Origin: CAVURW01 sp963743595
Lineage (GTDB): Bacteria; Verrucomicrobiota; Verrucomicrobiia; Methylacidiphilales; UBA1321
Length of the DNA stretch: 64,000 nt
Direction: 5' to 3'
Assembly (NCBI GenBank): GCA_963743595.1
Contig: CAVURW010000259.1
Location: 100,539-164,538 of the forward strand
Each line of letters begins with the position of its first letter. Within the stretch, counting starts at the first letter, position 1. Positions 35,827 to 44,324 of the stretch are shown here, piece after piece. The translations under genes were made by a program, and so were the position numbers. Under the pieces are notes generated by a model, which saw only the letters and a list, made by a program, of their open reading frames with translations, had not been told where the DNA came from and searched no databases.

Positions 35827-36952
35827 CCTTGCCATGACAACACCCCTTACCGCCCGCCAACGCATTCGATTGCTCGTCAAATGTGTTCACCCCCTGGTTC
35901 CCCCCCGGGAAGAAATGGAAGCGATCGTTCAGAGCCAACTGGGCCATCTGGAAGCTCTCGAGCGATGGGTGCCCTCTGCCGCCCATGGCACCGGCCACTA
36001 CCGCGTTATCCCGCCGAAAATGATTTACCACATTTGCGCCGATAACCTGGCGGTCTCCTCCATCAACAGCCTCATCCTGGGCCTGATTCTCGATGCTGAT
36101 AACATCGTCAAGCTGCCCAGCCCTCGCGAGAATTCCTCCACGCGCGCCGAAATCACCGGTTTCATTCGACTGCTCCACCCCATCTTCCGCCGGAAAATCA
36201 AGATCCAGTACGACATCAATCACGATCTGCTTTCTCAAGCCGATGTGGTCGTCGCGTTCGGCTCGGATAAGACGATGTCGGAACTCCGCGCTAAGATTCG
36301 TTGGAACCAAAAGTTCATCGCACACGGTCACGCCGTCAGCCTGCTGTGGATCGAGAACCCCGGCCTATTTAATCGTAATCAAGCCCGTGCCGCCGCCATC
36401 GATGTGTTGACCTACGACCAGCTCGGCTGTCTCTCGCCGCAAGCGATCTACGTCTCGGACGAGCCGCAGATTGAGCGAATTGGCGATCTCCTGGCAGAAG
36501 CGCTGGAATATCACTGGAGCTCGCAGCCGAATCACCCCGAGCGCACCTTGATGATCAATGCCCGTGTCCGCGAGGCGCGTGATCTGGCGTATGCAGCTGG
36601 AAATCGCGTCTGGATTCCGCCCGGCGAATCGCACTTCGGCTGGACCGTGATTCACGATCCCGACCCCACTTTTAAGCTCTCGCCTCTTCATGGAGTCGTC
36701 TACCTGCGGAAAGCGCGTCCCCGCCATCTCCAGCGGGCGCTGGCTCCCGTTCAGGGAAAAATCTCCAGCGTGGGCCTCGTAGGAAAGATTTCACCGGAGG
36801 CGGAGGCCGCGTTCTTGGAACTGGGCGTTACCCGCCTCTGCCAAGCCAGCCGCATGCAGATGCCGCCACTGACTTGGCACCACGATGGCATGGTGGCGCT
36901 AGCTCAGATGGTAACCTGGGTGGATCGCCACATCGTTGCGAAGGGGCTGTAG
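35801..36952 (+). CDS. Acyl-CoA/acyl-protein reductase, LuxC-like
   Basis: NADPH-dependent reductase that turns activated fatty acyl groups into aldehydes, of the aldehyde-dehydrogenase fold. The 383 residues include PPKMIYHICADNLAVSSINS, VVVAFGSDKTM and the catalytic Cys in YDQLGCLSPQAIYV near residue 210. The start is either ATG 35801, overlapping luxE by 26 bases, or ATG 35834, seven bases after the luxE stop. With LuxE it should form an acyl-activation and reduction pair supplying fatty aldehydes for lipids or an unknown product. Confidence 0.85.
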   Translation: MSSSLIHDSLAMTTPLTARQRIRLLVKCVHPLVPPREEMEAIVQSQLGHLEALERWVPSAAHGTGHYRVIPPKMIYHICADNLAVSSINSLILGLILDADNIVKLPSPRENSSTRAEITGFIRLLHPIFRRKIKIQYDINHDLLSQADVVVAFGSDKTMSELRAKIRWNQKFIAHGHAVSLLWIENPGLFNRNQARAAAIDVLTYDQLGCLSPQAIYVSDEPQIERIGDLLAEALEYHWSSQPNHPERTLMINARVREARDLAYAAGNRVWIPPGESHFGWTVIHDPDPTFKLSPLHGVVYLRKARPRHLQRALAPVQGKISSVGLVGKISPEAEAAFLELGVTRLCQASRMQMPPLTWHHDGMVALAQMVTWVDRHIVAKGL

Positions 36953-37045
36953 CAGGTCGGTATCCGCGTGTAGTGCATCTGTCAGCTCAATGGTCTGCCT
37001 GAGTCCTTGCATCTGCCCCAGTCCAAAGCTACATTCCGTCTCGAT

Positions 37046-37237
37046 ATGGCAGACCACTCCACCCCTTCCTCAGCACCGTTCGATCTCCCAGCACAGCTTT
37101 TCGCCAGAGTTTGGTTCGTCGTGGTGATCTGCTTTGCCGCACTGCTTTACATGGCTTTTGTCTTCAATGGCCCGCTCACGGATGCGGGTGAGGCGGTCTG
37201 GGCATTCCTACGTGGATTGGCGCGGCCTATTATCTAA
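37046..37237 (+). CDS. Small single-span membrane protein
   Basis: A 63-residue protein (MADHSTPSSAPFDLPAQLF) with one strong membrane helix at about residues 21-41 (VWFVVVICFAALLYMAFVF) and a short Arg-containing tail. I know no family. It sits seven bases before a lipoprotein gene and may belong to its operon. Confidence 0.5.
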   Translation: MADHSTPSSAPFDLPAQLFARVWFVVVICFAALLYMAFVFNGPLTDAGEAVWAFLRGLARPII

Positions 37238-37243
37238 TTATTT

Positions 37244-37648
37244 ATGACCATGCTCTCACGAAATGTGCTCGTTCTCACGGCGGCTCTGATGCTCTCGGCG
37301 TGTGGACTTTCCCAGCAGCAACAGGTCGATTACGACGCTGTTCAGCACAGCAAGAGTTCCCCCGCTATCTACGATAAGATGGTGCACGGCGATCCGCTGA
37401 GTGTTTCCGATATCATCGAGCTGACCCGGGCTCGCGTGAATGACGGCATCATTCTCCGCTACATTCGCGATCGCGAGACGATCTATGTGCTCAACGGAAT
37501 CGACGTGGATCGCATGCAAAGAGCGGGCGTCTCCCCGAGCATTATCGATTACATGTTGCACACGGGCCAACAGGCTTCGGCGGGCCCTGGACCTTACCTG
37601 CTCCCGCTGATTCCCATCGGCATCGGCGTGGGGCTTCACTTCCACTAA
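37244..37648 (+). CDS. Small lipoprotein of unknown function
   Basis: A 134-residue lipoprotein with lipobox LMLSAC. The mature part has a helical module (DPLSVSDIIELTRARVNDGI and MQRAGVSPSIIDYMLHTGQQ) resembling the repeated two-helix pattern of PVC-group lipoproteins. It ends in a Gly/Pro/Ile-rich hydrophobic tail (YLLPLIPIGIGVGLHFH). Possible start at the second Met. A weak hairpin GAACCG/CGGTTC follows at about 37660-37677. Confidence 0.6.
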   Translation: MTMLSRNVLVLTAALMLSACGLSQQQQVDYDAVQHSKSSPAIYDKMVHGDPLSVSDIIELTRARVNDGIILRYIRDRETIYVLNGIDVDRMQRAGVSPSIIDYMLHTGQQASAGPGPYLLPLIPIGIGVGLHFH

Positions 37649-37725
37649 AGTGTCCTGTTGAACCGCTATCCGGTTCTACTATACTTCGGCGCGCGACAAT
37701 TTGATGCGGCGCCCATGGGGCTAAC

Positions 37726-38007
37726 GTGAATTACCAGAATTTCTCGGGTGAGACCGCCCTTCATGCCTCCTGCATCTGGCGCGGCGGTGAAATTGAGGAG
37801 TTTCGCGAGGAAATACTCGCTGCAGGCGCGAACCCAAATTTGCCGAACAAGTACGGCGATCTGGCACTGAAGATTACGCAAATGGTCGCCCACGGAGCTG
37901 ATATCAATTACCAAGACAACGATCACCACACCGCCCTCTATTACGCGAAGCAAAGCGGCAAAACCGAAGCGGCCGACTATCTCATCGAACGCAAGGGCCA
38001 GGAGTAA
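37726..38007 (+). CDS. Ankyrin-repeat fragment
   Basis: A 93-residue frame with ankyrin-type motifs: NYQNFSGETALHASC, LAAGANPNLPNKYGD, VAHGADINYQDNDHHTALYY and AADYLIERKG. Spacing between units is irregular; the second unit is shortened (GDLALKITQMVAHGAD), as if part of a repeat were deleted. It begins with GTG, and upstream in-frame codons (CGAHGAN) also look like ankyrin sequence down to a TGA. It is probably the remnant of a longer repeat protein. Confidence 0.45.
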   Translation: MNYQNFSGETALHASCIWRGGEIEEFREEILAAGANPNLPNKYGDLALKITQMVAHGADINYQDNDHHTALYYAKQSGKTEAADYLIERKGQE

Positions 38008-38053
38008 TCCAATTCACCTCGACCGCAGTAGCAATTTGGCTTCGGCGGCTCCG

Positions 38054-40144
38054 CTAATCGACACCGGGCGGCCCGACGGGTGTGGGCACTGGGGTTGGAG
38101 TGGGAGACGGCCGAGGTGTCGATGAGGGTCGAGGCGACGGTGTTGGAGTGGGGCTCGGAGTCGGCTTCGGTGTGGGCGTCGGTTTCGGCGTTTTGGTCGG
38201 AGTCGGGCTCGGGGTTGGCTTCGGCGTAGGCGTTGGTTTTGGTGTCTTGGTCGGCGTCGGGCTTGGAGTAGGCGTTGGGCTCGGAGTGACCTTCGGGGTC
38301 GGAGTGGGACTTGGAGTCGGCGTTGGCTTGGGCGTTGGAGTCGGTTTTGGAGTGGGTGTTGGCTTGGGAGTCGGCGTCGGTTTGGGCGTGGGAGTCGGTT
38401 TTGGAGTTGGGGTGGGCTTCGGCGTCGGCCTTGGGGTCGGTGGCAAATCCATCGAAACGACGACCAACCTCACTTTTTGCATCATCTGAATGACGGGCAA
38501 CGTCACATTCACGATCGGGTTGGCCTCGCTCATCGGTGACTTGGCCAGGGCGATGTGGGTAATATCAAAACCGGCCGTGGAAGGGTCCAATGAGACCCAG
38601 CGATCGGGCCCGATCCACGCTTCTGCCCAGGCATGGAACGCAAAGGCCCCCGTATCCTGGTTGGCATCGACAAGCCCACTACCGGCAGGCAAGTAGGCGA
38701 GTCCAAACACGCAGCGCGACGGGATGCCCACGCTCCGAGCCATAACGGCACAGAGAATCGCTTGCTCGGTGGCGTCTCCGGTCTTTGCTTTCAGGGTATC
38801 GGGTGCACTGGTGAATCCAATTTCCATGGGCCGGCGAGTAATATGCGTCCGCACGTAGGCTTCTATTTTTCGTGCGGCGTTAAATGGATTTGTCTCGCCA
38901 GCTAAGGCCAGGTTAGCGGCGTCCTTCACATCAGGATCATTGGTATCCATGGAAGGCCCCGCCAGCAAATAGGCGGAGAGATCGGTCCCCTTCGGTAAGT
39001 TCGGCAAGGTCCAGGTCGCGTCTTGGGCGCGCCACGGGATGTGGCTCACTTCCACTTCTTCTGTCGTGGGAGAAACGGGCAAAACTTGTTGCTCATCTTG
39101 ATTCCAGAGCGTCAGGCTTAAGGGCCGACCATTCATGGAGGTCAAGCGGTACATGGCATCATAAAACTTGCTGACCTCGGTCAGTGGTTTCGGCGGCGAA
39201 ATCAATGAAGGCTGGAACATGTCCACACCGGTCAATTCCTTGAAACACTCATTTCGATCTGTGGTGTACTCGAGCAAATCACCCACGCCCGGTACCTCGT
39301 ACTCGCATTGCTTCAACTGCCGATCGTCCGAGAGCATGTAGGTAGTATCCATCCCTGGTAAAATGCTATCCTGCCGCAAGACCTTCCAGAGCGTCAGTTG
39401 CTGCCCTTTGATCAAGCGATTGTCCTGTCCCAACACCTTGCCGTGTACCTGCAAGGGTGCCTGCGGACAATCTGCCGAAAAAAGCGTGTAGTGAAATTCC
39501 TGCCCCGTCGCTAGCGAAACTGTATCGAAGTACCGGCGAAACGCCTCCGGCCCGAGCGATGATGTCTTAGGCACTTCATACCGATCTTCACCCTTCTTCG
39601 TCGTGACGATCAACTCGTCGCCATCCCGGAATCCGCTCACATCGAATTCGGATACAGCACCGCCGTGCGTCTGGGCAAAAGCCAAAACCACACCGTTCGG
39701 ATCTTCGATCACCTTATCCGTTTCGGAAATGCGAATGGGTTGCCCCAACCGCTTCACCAAATATTCCCGATGCACCACGGTCTGAAATTGGGTCCCTAGC
39801 ACAGAGTTCGTCTCTGTGACCACCGTACTGGAAAAACCACAGGGCGATCCGCCGAGATAAGTCACCGCCCATCGTTCCAAAATGACTTTGGATGAATAGC
39901 CGGGGTTCGAAAAGGCGTCTTGGTGCCGGAGCGGCTCTGAGCTCGATTGCGGGGGCGGAGTGGTCAGTTGCAATCCACTCTCGATCGGCGCGAGCGTACT
40001 CGGCATTGGGTTGTTGATTGAAGGGGTCGGAGTTGGTGTCACCGGCTGCGTCGGAGTGGGTGCCTGAGCAAAACTGCACCCGCCCGCCACGAGAATAGCC
40101 ATGGCGTAGACCGACAGATTCCAACAGATCTTCTTCAACTTCAT
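38054..40144 (-). CDS. Secreted transglutaminase-like protein lacking the catalytic Cys, with Pro-Thr tail
   Basis: A 696-residue exported protein with signal peptide. After a beta-rich region comes a transglutaminase-like core at about residues 420-530. The usual GDCTEHA reads GDATEQAILC, so the nucleophile Cys is Ala, while the His (FHAWAEAW) and Asp (LDPS) positions remain. A tail of about 120 residues of PTPTPKPTPTPKP repeats ends the protein, a typical wall-spanning or glycosylatable linker. Its ATG overlaps the proC stop (ATGA), so the two are co-translated, an odd pairing. Confidence 0.75.
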   Translation of the reverse strand: MKLKKICWNLSVYAMAILVAGGCSFAQAPTPTQPVTPTPTPSINNPMPSTLAPIESGLQLTTPPPQSSSEPLRHQDAFSNPGYSSKVILERWAVTYLGGSPCGFSSTVVTETNSVLGTQFQTVVHREYLVKRLGQPIRISETDKVIEDPNGVVLAFAQTHGGAVSEFDVSGFRDGDELIVTTKKGEDRYEVPKTSSLGPEAFRRYFDTVSLATGQEFHYTLFSADCPQAPLQVHGKVLGQDNRLIKGQQLTLWKVLRQDSILPGMDTTYMLSDDRQLKQCEYEVPGVGDLLEYTTDRNECFKELTGVDMFQPSLISPPKPLTEVSKFYDAMYRLTSMNGRPLSLTLWNQDEQQVLPVSPTTEEVEVSHIPWRAQDATWTLPNLPKGTDLSAYLLAGPSMDTNDPDVKDAANLALAGETNPFNAARKIEAYVRTHITRRPMEIGFTSAPDTLKAKTGDATEQAILCAVMARSVGIPSRCVFGLAYLPAGSGLVDANQDTGAFAFHAWAEAWIGPDRWVSLDPSTAGFDITHIALAKSPMSEANPIVNVTLPVIQMMQKVRLVVVSMDLPPTPRPTPKPTPTPKPTPTPKPTPTPKPTPTPKPTPTPKPTPTPSPTPTPKVTPSPTPTPSPTPTKTPKPTPTPKPTPSPTPTKTPKPTPTPKPTPSPTPTPSPRPSSTPRPSPTPTPVPTPVGPPGVD
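38082..38440 (-). repeat. Pro-Thr codon repeats of the transglutaminase-like protein
   Basis: About 360 bases of degenerate six-base repeats encoding (P-T) and (K-P-T-P-T-P) units. Codon wobble varies between units, so this is selected protein-level repetition rather than fresh slippage. It is not a CRISPR array. Confidence 0.85.
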
Positions 40145-41019
40145 TTCATTCCTTTTCTCTGCTCTTCCCGTAACGCAACGGCCCGATCCCTTGCGGCAAG
40201 AAGCGTGCGCGCCATAAGACTACGGAGACTCTCGTTTTCTTCAAGCACGGCGCAACCAGCCAAGGTTGTCCCACCGGGGCTCTTCACATCGTTCGCCAGT
40301 TGCAGCAACTCCCGGCACCCCTCTTCCGCGTCTTCAGGGTCAGCCTCCATTAGTGCCATCGCCCCGGAACCGGCCACTGTTTGAAGCGCTAAGACTCGGG
40401 CCAATGCCGGTTGCAAGCCAAGTGCAACACCCGCCTGCTCTAAAGCGTCAATGAAATGAAAAACGTAGGCCGGCCCGCTGCCGGAGAGCGCGGTAACCGC
40501 ATCCATCTGCGCTTCTTCCACCTTCCAACATCTTCCTGCCGCTTCCAGAACCCAGCGCACCCATTCCTCATGATCCTTCGAAAGCTCATTGTCGCTGCAA
40601 TAGGCCGTCGCGCCTTGGCCGATTCGTACGGGCATGTTTGGCATAGCGCGGACGACCGTGCAGCCTTTGGGCAACCACGACTTCAATTGCTGCAAGGTGA
40701 TTCCTGCTGCTACGGAGAGGAACAGCTTCCCTTCACCCGGCAGATCACAAAACCCGGTCAATGCTTCCTGCACAATTTGCGGTTTCACCGCGATGACAAT
40801 GCGGTCGCACTGCTTCACGATTTCACGATTATCGCCCACCCATTCACCCGTAACCTGCGCCACCTCGCAGATTAAGCGAAACGGCTCGCCGCTCTCCCGC
40901 GCACGAGTCGAAAAATAGACATTCAGGTCACGACCGGAACTCCGGAGCAGACCGCGCATGAGAGCCAACGCCATTTTACCCGCACCGATAAAACCAATGC
41001 GCTTATACGGGTTTTCCAT
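40141..41019 (-). CDS. proC: Pyrroline-5-carboxylate reductase
   Basis: Last step of proline synthesis, NAD(P)H-dependent reduction of pyrroline-5-carboxylate. The 292 residues from the ATG at 41019 have the Rossmann motif RIGFIGAGKMALALMRGLL, AVKPQIV, VVRAMPNMPVRIGQG, and the catalytic-domain signature DAVTALSGSGPAYVFHFIDA with VKSPGGTTLAGC. The upstream frame to 41073 adds an unlikely leader. It shares an ATGA overlap with the next gene. The NtrC-type regulator gene lies just upstream on the same strand. Confidence 0.95.
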   Translation of the reverse strand: MENPYKRIGFIGAGKMALALMRGLLRSSGRDLNVYFSTRARESGEPFRLICEVAQVTGEWVGDNREIVKQCDRIVIAVKPQIVQEALTGFCDLPGEGKLFLSVAAGITLQQLKSWLPKGCTVVRAMPNMPVRIGQGATAYCSDNELSKDHEEWVRWVLEAAGRCWKVEEAQMDAVTALSGSGPAYVFHFIDALEQAGVALGLQPALARVLALQTVAGSGAMALMEADPEDAEEGCRELLQLANDVKSPGGTTLAGCAVLEENESLRSLMARTLLAARDRAVALREEQRKGMK

Positions 41020-41076
41020 CTCGCCACCGACCTCACCGAAGCTCATTGATCTCTCCCGGCCCAAGGCTGACATGCG

Positions 41077-42597
41077 CTATTCATCTTCCCTCTCAATATT
41101 TTCGCCAGTTTCATCAATCTCGCCCTCTTCCTTCTCTTCTTTACCCGGACTATCGAGCCCGAACTTCTTCATCTTCGTGTAGAGCGTGGGGCGATGAATT
41201 CCCAAAAGCTTCGCCGCCTGCTTTTTATTCCCGTTACACTGCTCCAGCGCCTCGACGATAGAGGCCTTTTCACGCTCGGCCAAGTTCAGTGTTTGGCTGT
41301 CGGTCAATTGCAATTGCTTTTTGACGGGCGACAACTGACTCGATGTCGAGGTCATCGCCTTATCCCGCGCAGCGTAATTCGTGCGAATCTGCTCCGGCAA
41401 ATGTTGTGGCGTGATCAAGGAACCCTTCGCCAAAACCACCGCGTGCTCAATCGCGTTTTGCAGCTCGCGGACGTTCCCCCGCCACTCGCAGCGCATCAAT
41501 ACCTCGAACGTCTCGCTCTGAATCGTCAACATCGGTTTGTGCATCCGCGCGCAGTACCGCTCCAGAAACAGCTGCGCCAATTCCGCAATATCTTCCGGTC
41601 GTTCCCGCAAAGGCGGAACCCACAGGGTAAATGTATTTAAGCGGTAGTACAAATCCTCGCGCAACCGACCCTGCCGAATCGCCTCTTCCGGGCGGCGATT
41701 GCTCGCGGAGATCAATCGAAAATCGGTCTTGTAGGTCTGCACGCTGCCCAGAGGGCGGTACTCACGCTCCTGTAATACCCGCAGAAACCGTGTTTGCAGG
41801 TCTACCGGCATCTCGGAAATTTCATCCAGGAACAAGGTGCTGCCGCTGGCTGCGCTCAGCATACCGGGGAAGTCTTGGCTCGCTCCAGTGAACGCGCCTT
41901 TCTTATACCCGAACAATTCCCCTTCGATCATATTGGCCGGAAGCGCCGCGCAGTTCAGTTTCACCATCTCCCGGGCCGCTCGAGAACTCAGTTCATGGAT
42001 GCGATTCGCAAACACTTCCTTCCCGACCCCGCTATCGCCCACGATTAAGACATTCGCATCACTGTGCGCGATCTGTTCCACCAAAGCGAACAACTCCCGC
42101 ATACGGGCGTTTTTAAAGACTGGCTGCAGTTGCGCCTCCAGTTTCTGGACCTTCCGCTTCTGGCGCTCCGTCTCTTCACGAAGGCGCTGCGTCTCTTCTT
42201 TCATCCCGCGCTGCTCCACGGCCTTTGCGACCAGATTCAGCAGCTCCTCGGGCACGTAGGGTTTCGGGATGAAGTGAAATGAACCGATCTTCGTCGACTC
42301 AATGGCATTGTTTATCGAGTCGTTCGCCGTCACGACGATGACGGGGATGTTCGGGTAAAGTTTCCGCACGTTCTTGAGCAGATCGAGCCCGCTCTCATCG
42401 GGCAGCCCCAAGTCGAGCAACATGACGTCCACCTCATGCTCCTGGAGAACTTGCATGCACTGCCTTCCTGTATATGCGGACACAACGGAATAGCCGCGGC
42501 GCTCTAAAATTGAAACCAGCGTCGCCTGAACATTTCTCTCGTCGTCCACAATGGCCACCAAGGGCCGCTGATGAGGAAGTGTATTGGGAAGTGACAT
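41077..42597 (-). CDS. NtrC-family sigma-54-dependent response regulator
   Basis: A 506-residue transcription activator. Receiver domain at residues 12-125 (VAIVDDE, phospho-Asp in VMLLDLGLPDESG, Lys in FIPKP). A coiled linker follows, then an AAA+ domain at about 160-395 with Walker A GDSGVGKE, the sigma-54-contact loop GAFTGA, FLDEISEMP and LREDLYYRL. A Fis-type DNA-binding helix-turn-helix closes it (NGNKKQAAKLLGIHRPTLYTK) with an acidic tail. It should act with the rpoN product encoded at 15047-16459. No histidine kinase gene is adjacent. A decayed partial copy lies directly upstream. Confidence 0.95.
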   Translation of the reverse strand: MSLPNTLPHQRPLVAIVDDERNVQATLVSILERRGYSVVSAYTGRQCMQVLQEHEVDVMLLDLGLPDESGLDLLKNVRKLYPNIPVIVVTANDSINNAIESTKIGSFHFIPKPYVPEELLNLVAKAVEQRGMKEETQRLREETERQKRKVQKLEAQLQPVFKNARMRELFALVEQIAHSDANVLIVGDSGVGKEVFANRIHELSSRAAREMVKLNCAALPANMIEGELFGYKKGAFTGASQDFPGMLSAASGSTLFLDEISEMPVDLQTRFLRVLQEREYRPLGSVQTYKTDFRLISASNRRPEEAIRQGRLREDLYYRLNTFTLWVPPLRERPEDIAELAQLFLERYCARMHKPMLTIQSETFEVLMRCEWRGNVRELQNAIEHAVVLAKGSLITPQHLPEQIRTNYAARDKAMTSTSSQLSPVKKQLQLTDSQTLNLAEREKASIVEALEQCNGNKKQAAKLLGIHRPTLYTKMKKFGLDSPGKEEKEEGEIDETGENIEREDE

Positions 42598-42635
42598 ACG
42601 GGGCTAATGTGCAGCTTGCTTCGCCAAAAAGCTAG

Positions 42636-43002
42636 CTACTCCTCAACTTCCAGATCAAGCCTCGTCTCAACGATACTTTGGGGTTGCTTCGAGCACGACG
42701 ACGGCTTGCTCGCAATTGTCCCTCGATGCTCCACTGCCTTTGCCACAAGATTCAGTAACTCTTCGGGCATGAAGGGTTTCGGGACGAAATGAAACGAACC
42801 GAGCTTTGTTGACTCAATTGCATTATTTAGAGAGTCGCTCGCCGTCATAACAATAACGGGGATGTTCGGGTAAAGCTTGCTCACGTTCTTGAGCAGATCG
42901 AGCCCGTTCTAAAATCGCTACCAGCGTCGGCTGAACAGTTCTCTCATCGTCCACAATCGCCACCAAAGGCCGCTGATGAGGAAGCTTATTGGGCAGCGAC
43001 AT
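42636..43002 (-). pseudogene. Decayed partial duplicate of the NtrC-type receiver domain
   Basis: The 5' part of the regulator gene is repeated here. An ATG at 43002 starts MSLPNKLPHQRPLVAIVDDE and runs to about 42915. The phospho-Asp region is then missing, and sequence resumes as GLDLLKN, LYPNIPVIVMTA, FHFVPKPFMPEELLNLVAKA, ending at 42636. The missing piece is about 110 bases. In the intact gene it is flanked by CGCTCT at both ends (42390-42395 and 42500-42505), so the deletion fits microhomology-mediated loss. The junction is out of frame. It cannot make a working receiver. Confidence 0.8.
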
Positions 43003-43118
43003 ACGCGACTAAAGGTGCAGCTTGCTTCGCCAAAAAGCGAGCGACCTAAGGTCAAGCCTCGTGGGAAATCGACACAATAAGTGTTTACAGGCGAAGTTTC
43101 TGTGAAAGGCTCCAACTC

Positions 43119-43811
43119 GTGCTGTTGAACCAACATTTTCTTAGAGTGCTGCTTTCTATTGTGGTTTTTCAATTTGTTAGCGCTCCGTTACCAGCACAAA
43201 TTTCACCGACACCTCAACCGACTCTAATGGTGGCAACCCTAGACCCTGCGGACCTAAAGGAATTTTCAGATCAACCTGATCGCGTGAAGAGCTTAATCAC
43301 CGCCGCACTAGCACTCACCAAACTGAACCTAGCTTACAAATACGGCTCTTCAGACCCTAAGAATGGCGGGATGGATTGCTCCGGAACCGTCTATTATTTG
43401 CTCAACCAGCAGGGGCTAAAAGACGTGCCCCGCGACGCCAGCGAAATGTATCGTTGGGTCTGGATGGAAAGTCGCTTTGACGCGGTTGTCAGTTCGAATC
43501 CGAAAACATTTGAACTGAGTCGGCTGAAACCGGGTGATTTGCTCTTCTGGAGTGGTACCTACCGAATTGATCGGGACCCGCCGGTCACCCATGTCATGAT
43601 TTACCTGGGTACAAATCGGTTTAGCGGACGCCCGGTCATGGTGGGAGCCAGCGAAAATCGTCGATACAATCAGAAATCGTGCAGTGGCGTCAGCGTGTTC
43701 GATTTTACTCTGCCCTCCGCAAAGCCAAATGCGGAGCAGTCAGACTCTCCTTCGCGCTTTCTCGGCTACGGCTCGATCCCCGGCTTGGATAAAACCGTCG
43801 TAGCTCGGTGA
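43119..43811 (+). CDS. NlpC/P60-family cell-wall hydrolase, exported
   Basis: A 230-residue secreted enzyme of the cysteine-peptidase class that cuts peptidoglycan stem peptides. Signal peptide at 1-26. The core shows YKYGSSDPKNGGMDCSGTVY with the catalytic Cys near residue 87, LKPGDLLFW, and the catalytic His in PVTHVMIYLG. The third polar residue is not obvious. The start is a GTG at 43119, or TTG at 43125. Its 3' end abuts the nuclease relic encoded on the other strand. Confidence 0.85.
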   Translation: MLLNQHFLRVLLSIVVFQFVSAPLPAQISPTPQPTLMVATLDPADLKEFSDQPDRVKSLITAALALTKLNLAYKYGSSDPKNGGMDCSGTVYYLLNQQGLKDVPRDASEMYRWVWMESRFDAVVSSNPKTFELSRLKPGDLLFWSGTYRIDRDPPVTHVMIYLGTNRFSGRPVMVGASENRRYNQKSCSGVSVFDFTLPSAKPNAEQSDSPSRFLGYGSIPGLDKTVVAR

Positions 43812-44210
43812 GCCGGAAGGCCTCAGTCCCCAATTTCGATTTGCCTTGCTCCAGAGAAAGACCTGAAGCCAGTAGCCGCTCCAAAATGAGCTTTAGCCCT
43901 TGCAGAACGCCCTGCTCGATTCCCTGTTTCTGTCCCTCCGCCACTCCCTCTGCGAAGCCTCTCGTCGATTTCCGGCAATCAGCGTCTTTTCCGTGCTAAT
44001 GGCGTCCCAGTAGCGATCGTAAGCGTACATTTCGTCGGGCGTATAGGCAGCAAGTTCGGCCAGATCCAGTGACAAATATTCCAAGGAAACGATCTTCTCC
44101 CCTTGCGACAGGGGCAAGACAGCGTTCAGAAAAGCACGAAGGACCTACAGGTGTCCTCCGAACACTCGTTTGAACACCAAATCATTTTTGGGATCCAAGT
44201 ACCGTTTCAT
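43795..44210 (-). pseudogene. Relic of a Rpn/PD-(D/E)XK nuclease-family transposase-like gene
   Basis: An ATG at 44210 with AGGAG upstream starts MKRYLDPKNDLVFKRVFGGH, the family N-terminus, and meets a stop. In the same region VLRAFLNAVLPL and EKIVSLEYLSLDL follow, then, without the catalytic core, the C-terminal part AAYTPDEMYAYDRYWDAIS. Another frame carries the usual charged tail EGVAEGQKQGIEQGVLQGLK. The pieces show a large internal deletion and at least one frameshift. Full-length members promote recombination and are often present as many copies in a genome. Confidence 0.7.
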
Positions 44211-44324
44211 GTTAAACTCCTACGCCGACCGAATCCACGGGTCAAGTGATGCGTGGCTTCGTGCCGCCCCCTGCTTTTAAGTTTGACGCTTCCCACCCCA
44301 CAAGTTATTCCACTTCCCACTTCT

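Noticed and set aside
34717..36952. A bioluminescence operon
   Set aside because: Only LuxE- and LuxC-like genes are present; luciferase and thioesterase genes are absent.
38082..38440. Dense short repeats that could look like a CRISPR array or minisatellite
   Set aside because: The units are six bases, vary at wobble positions and stay in frame as Pro-Thr codons of one protein; there are no spacers.
42598..43118. A second working response regulator upstream of the NtrC-type gene
   Set aside because: The frame is broken and the phospho-acceptor region deleted; it is a partial duplicate.
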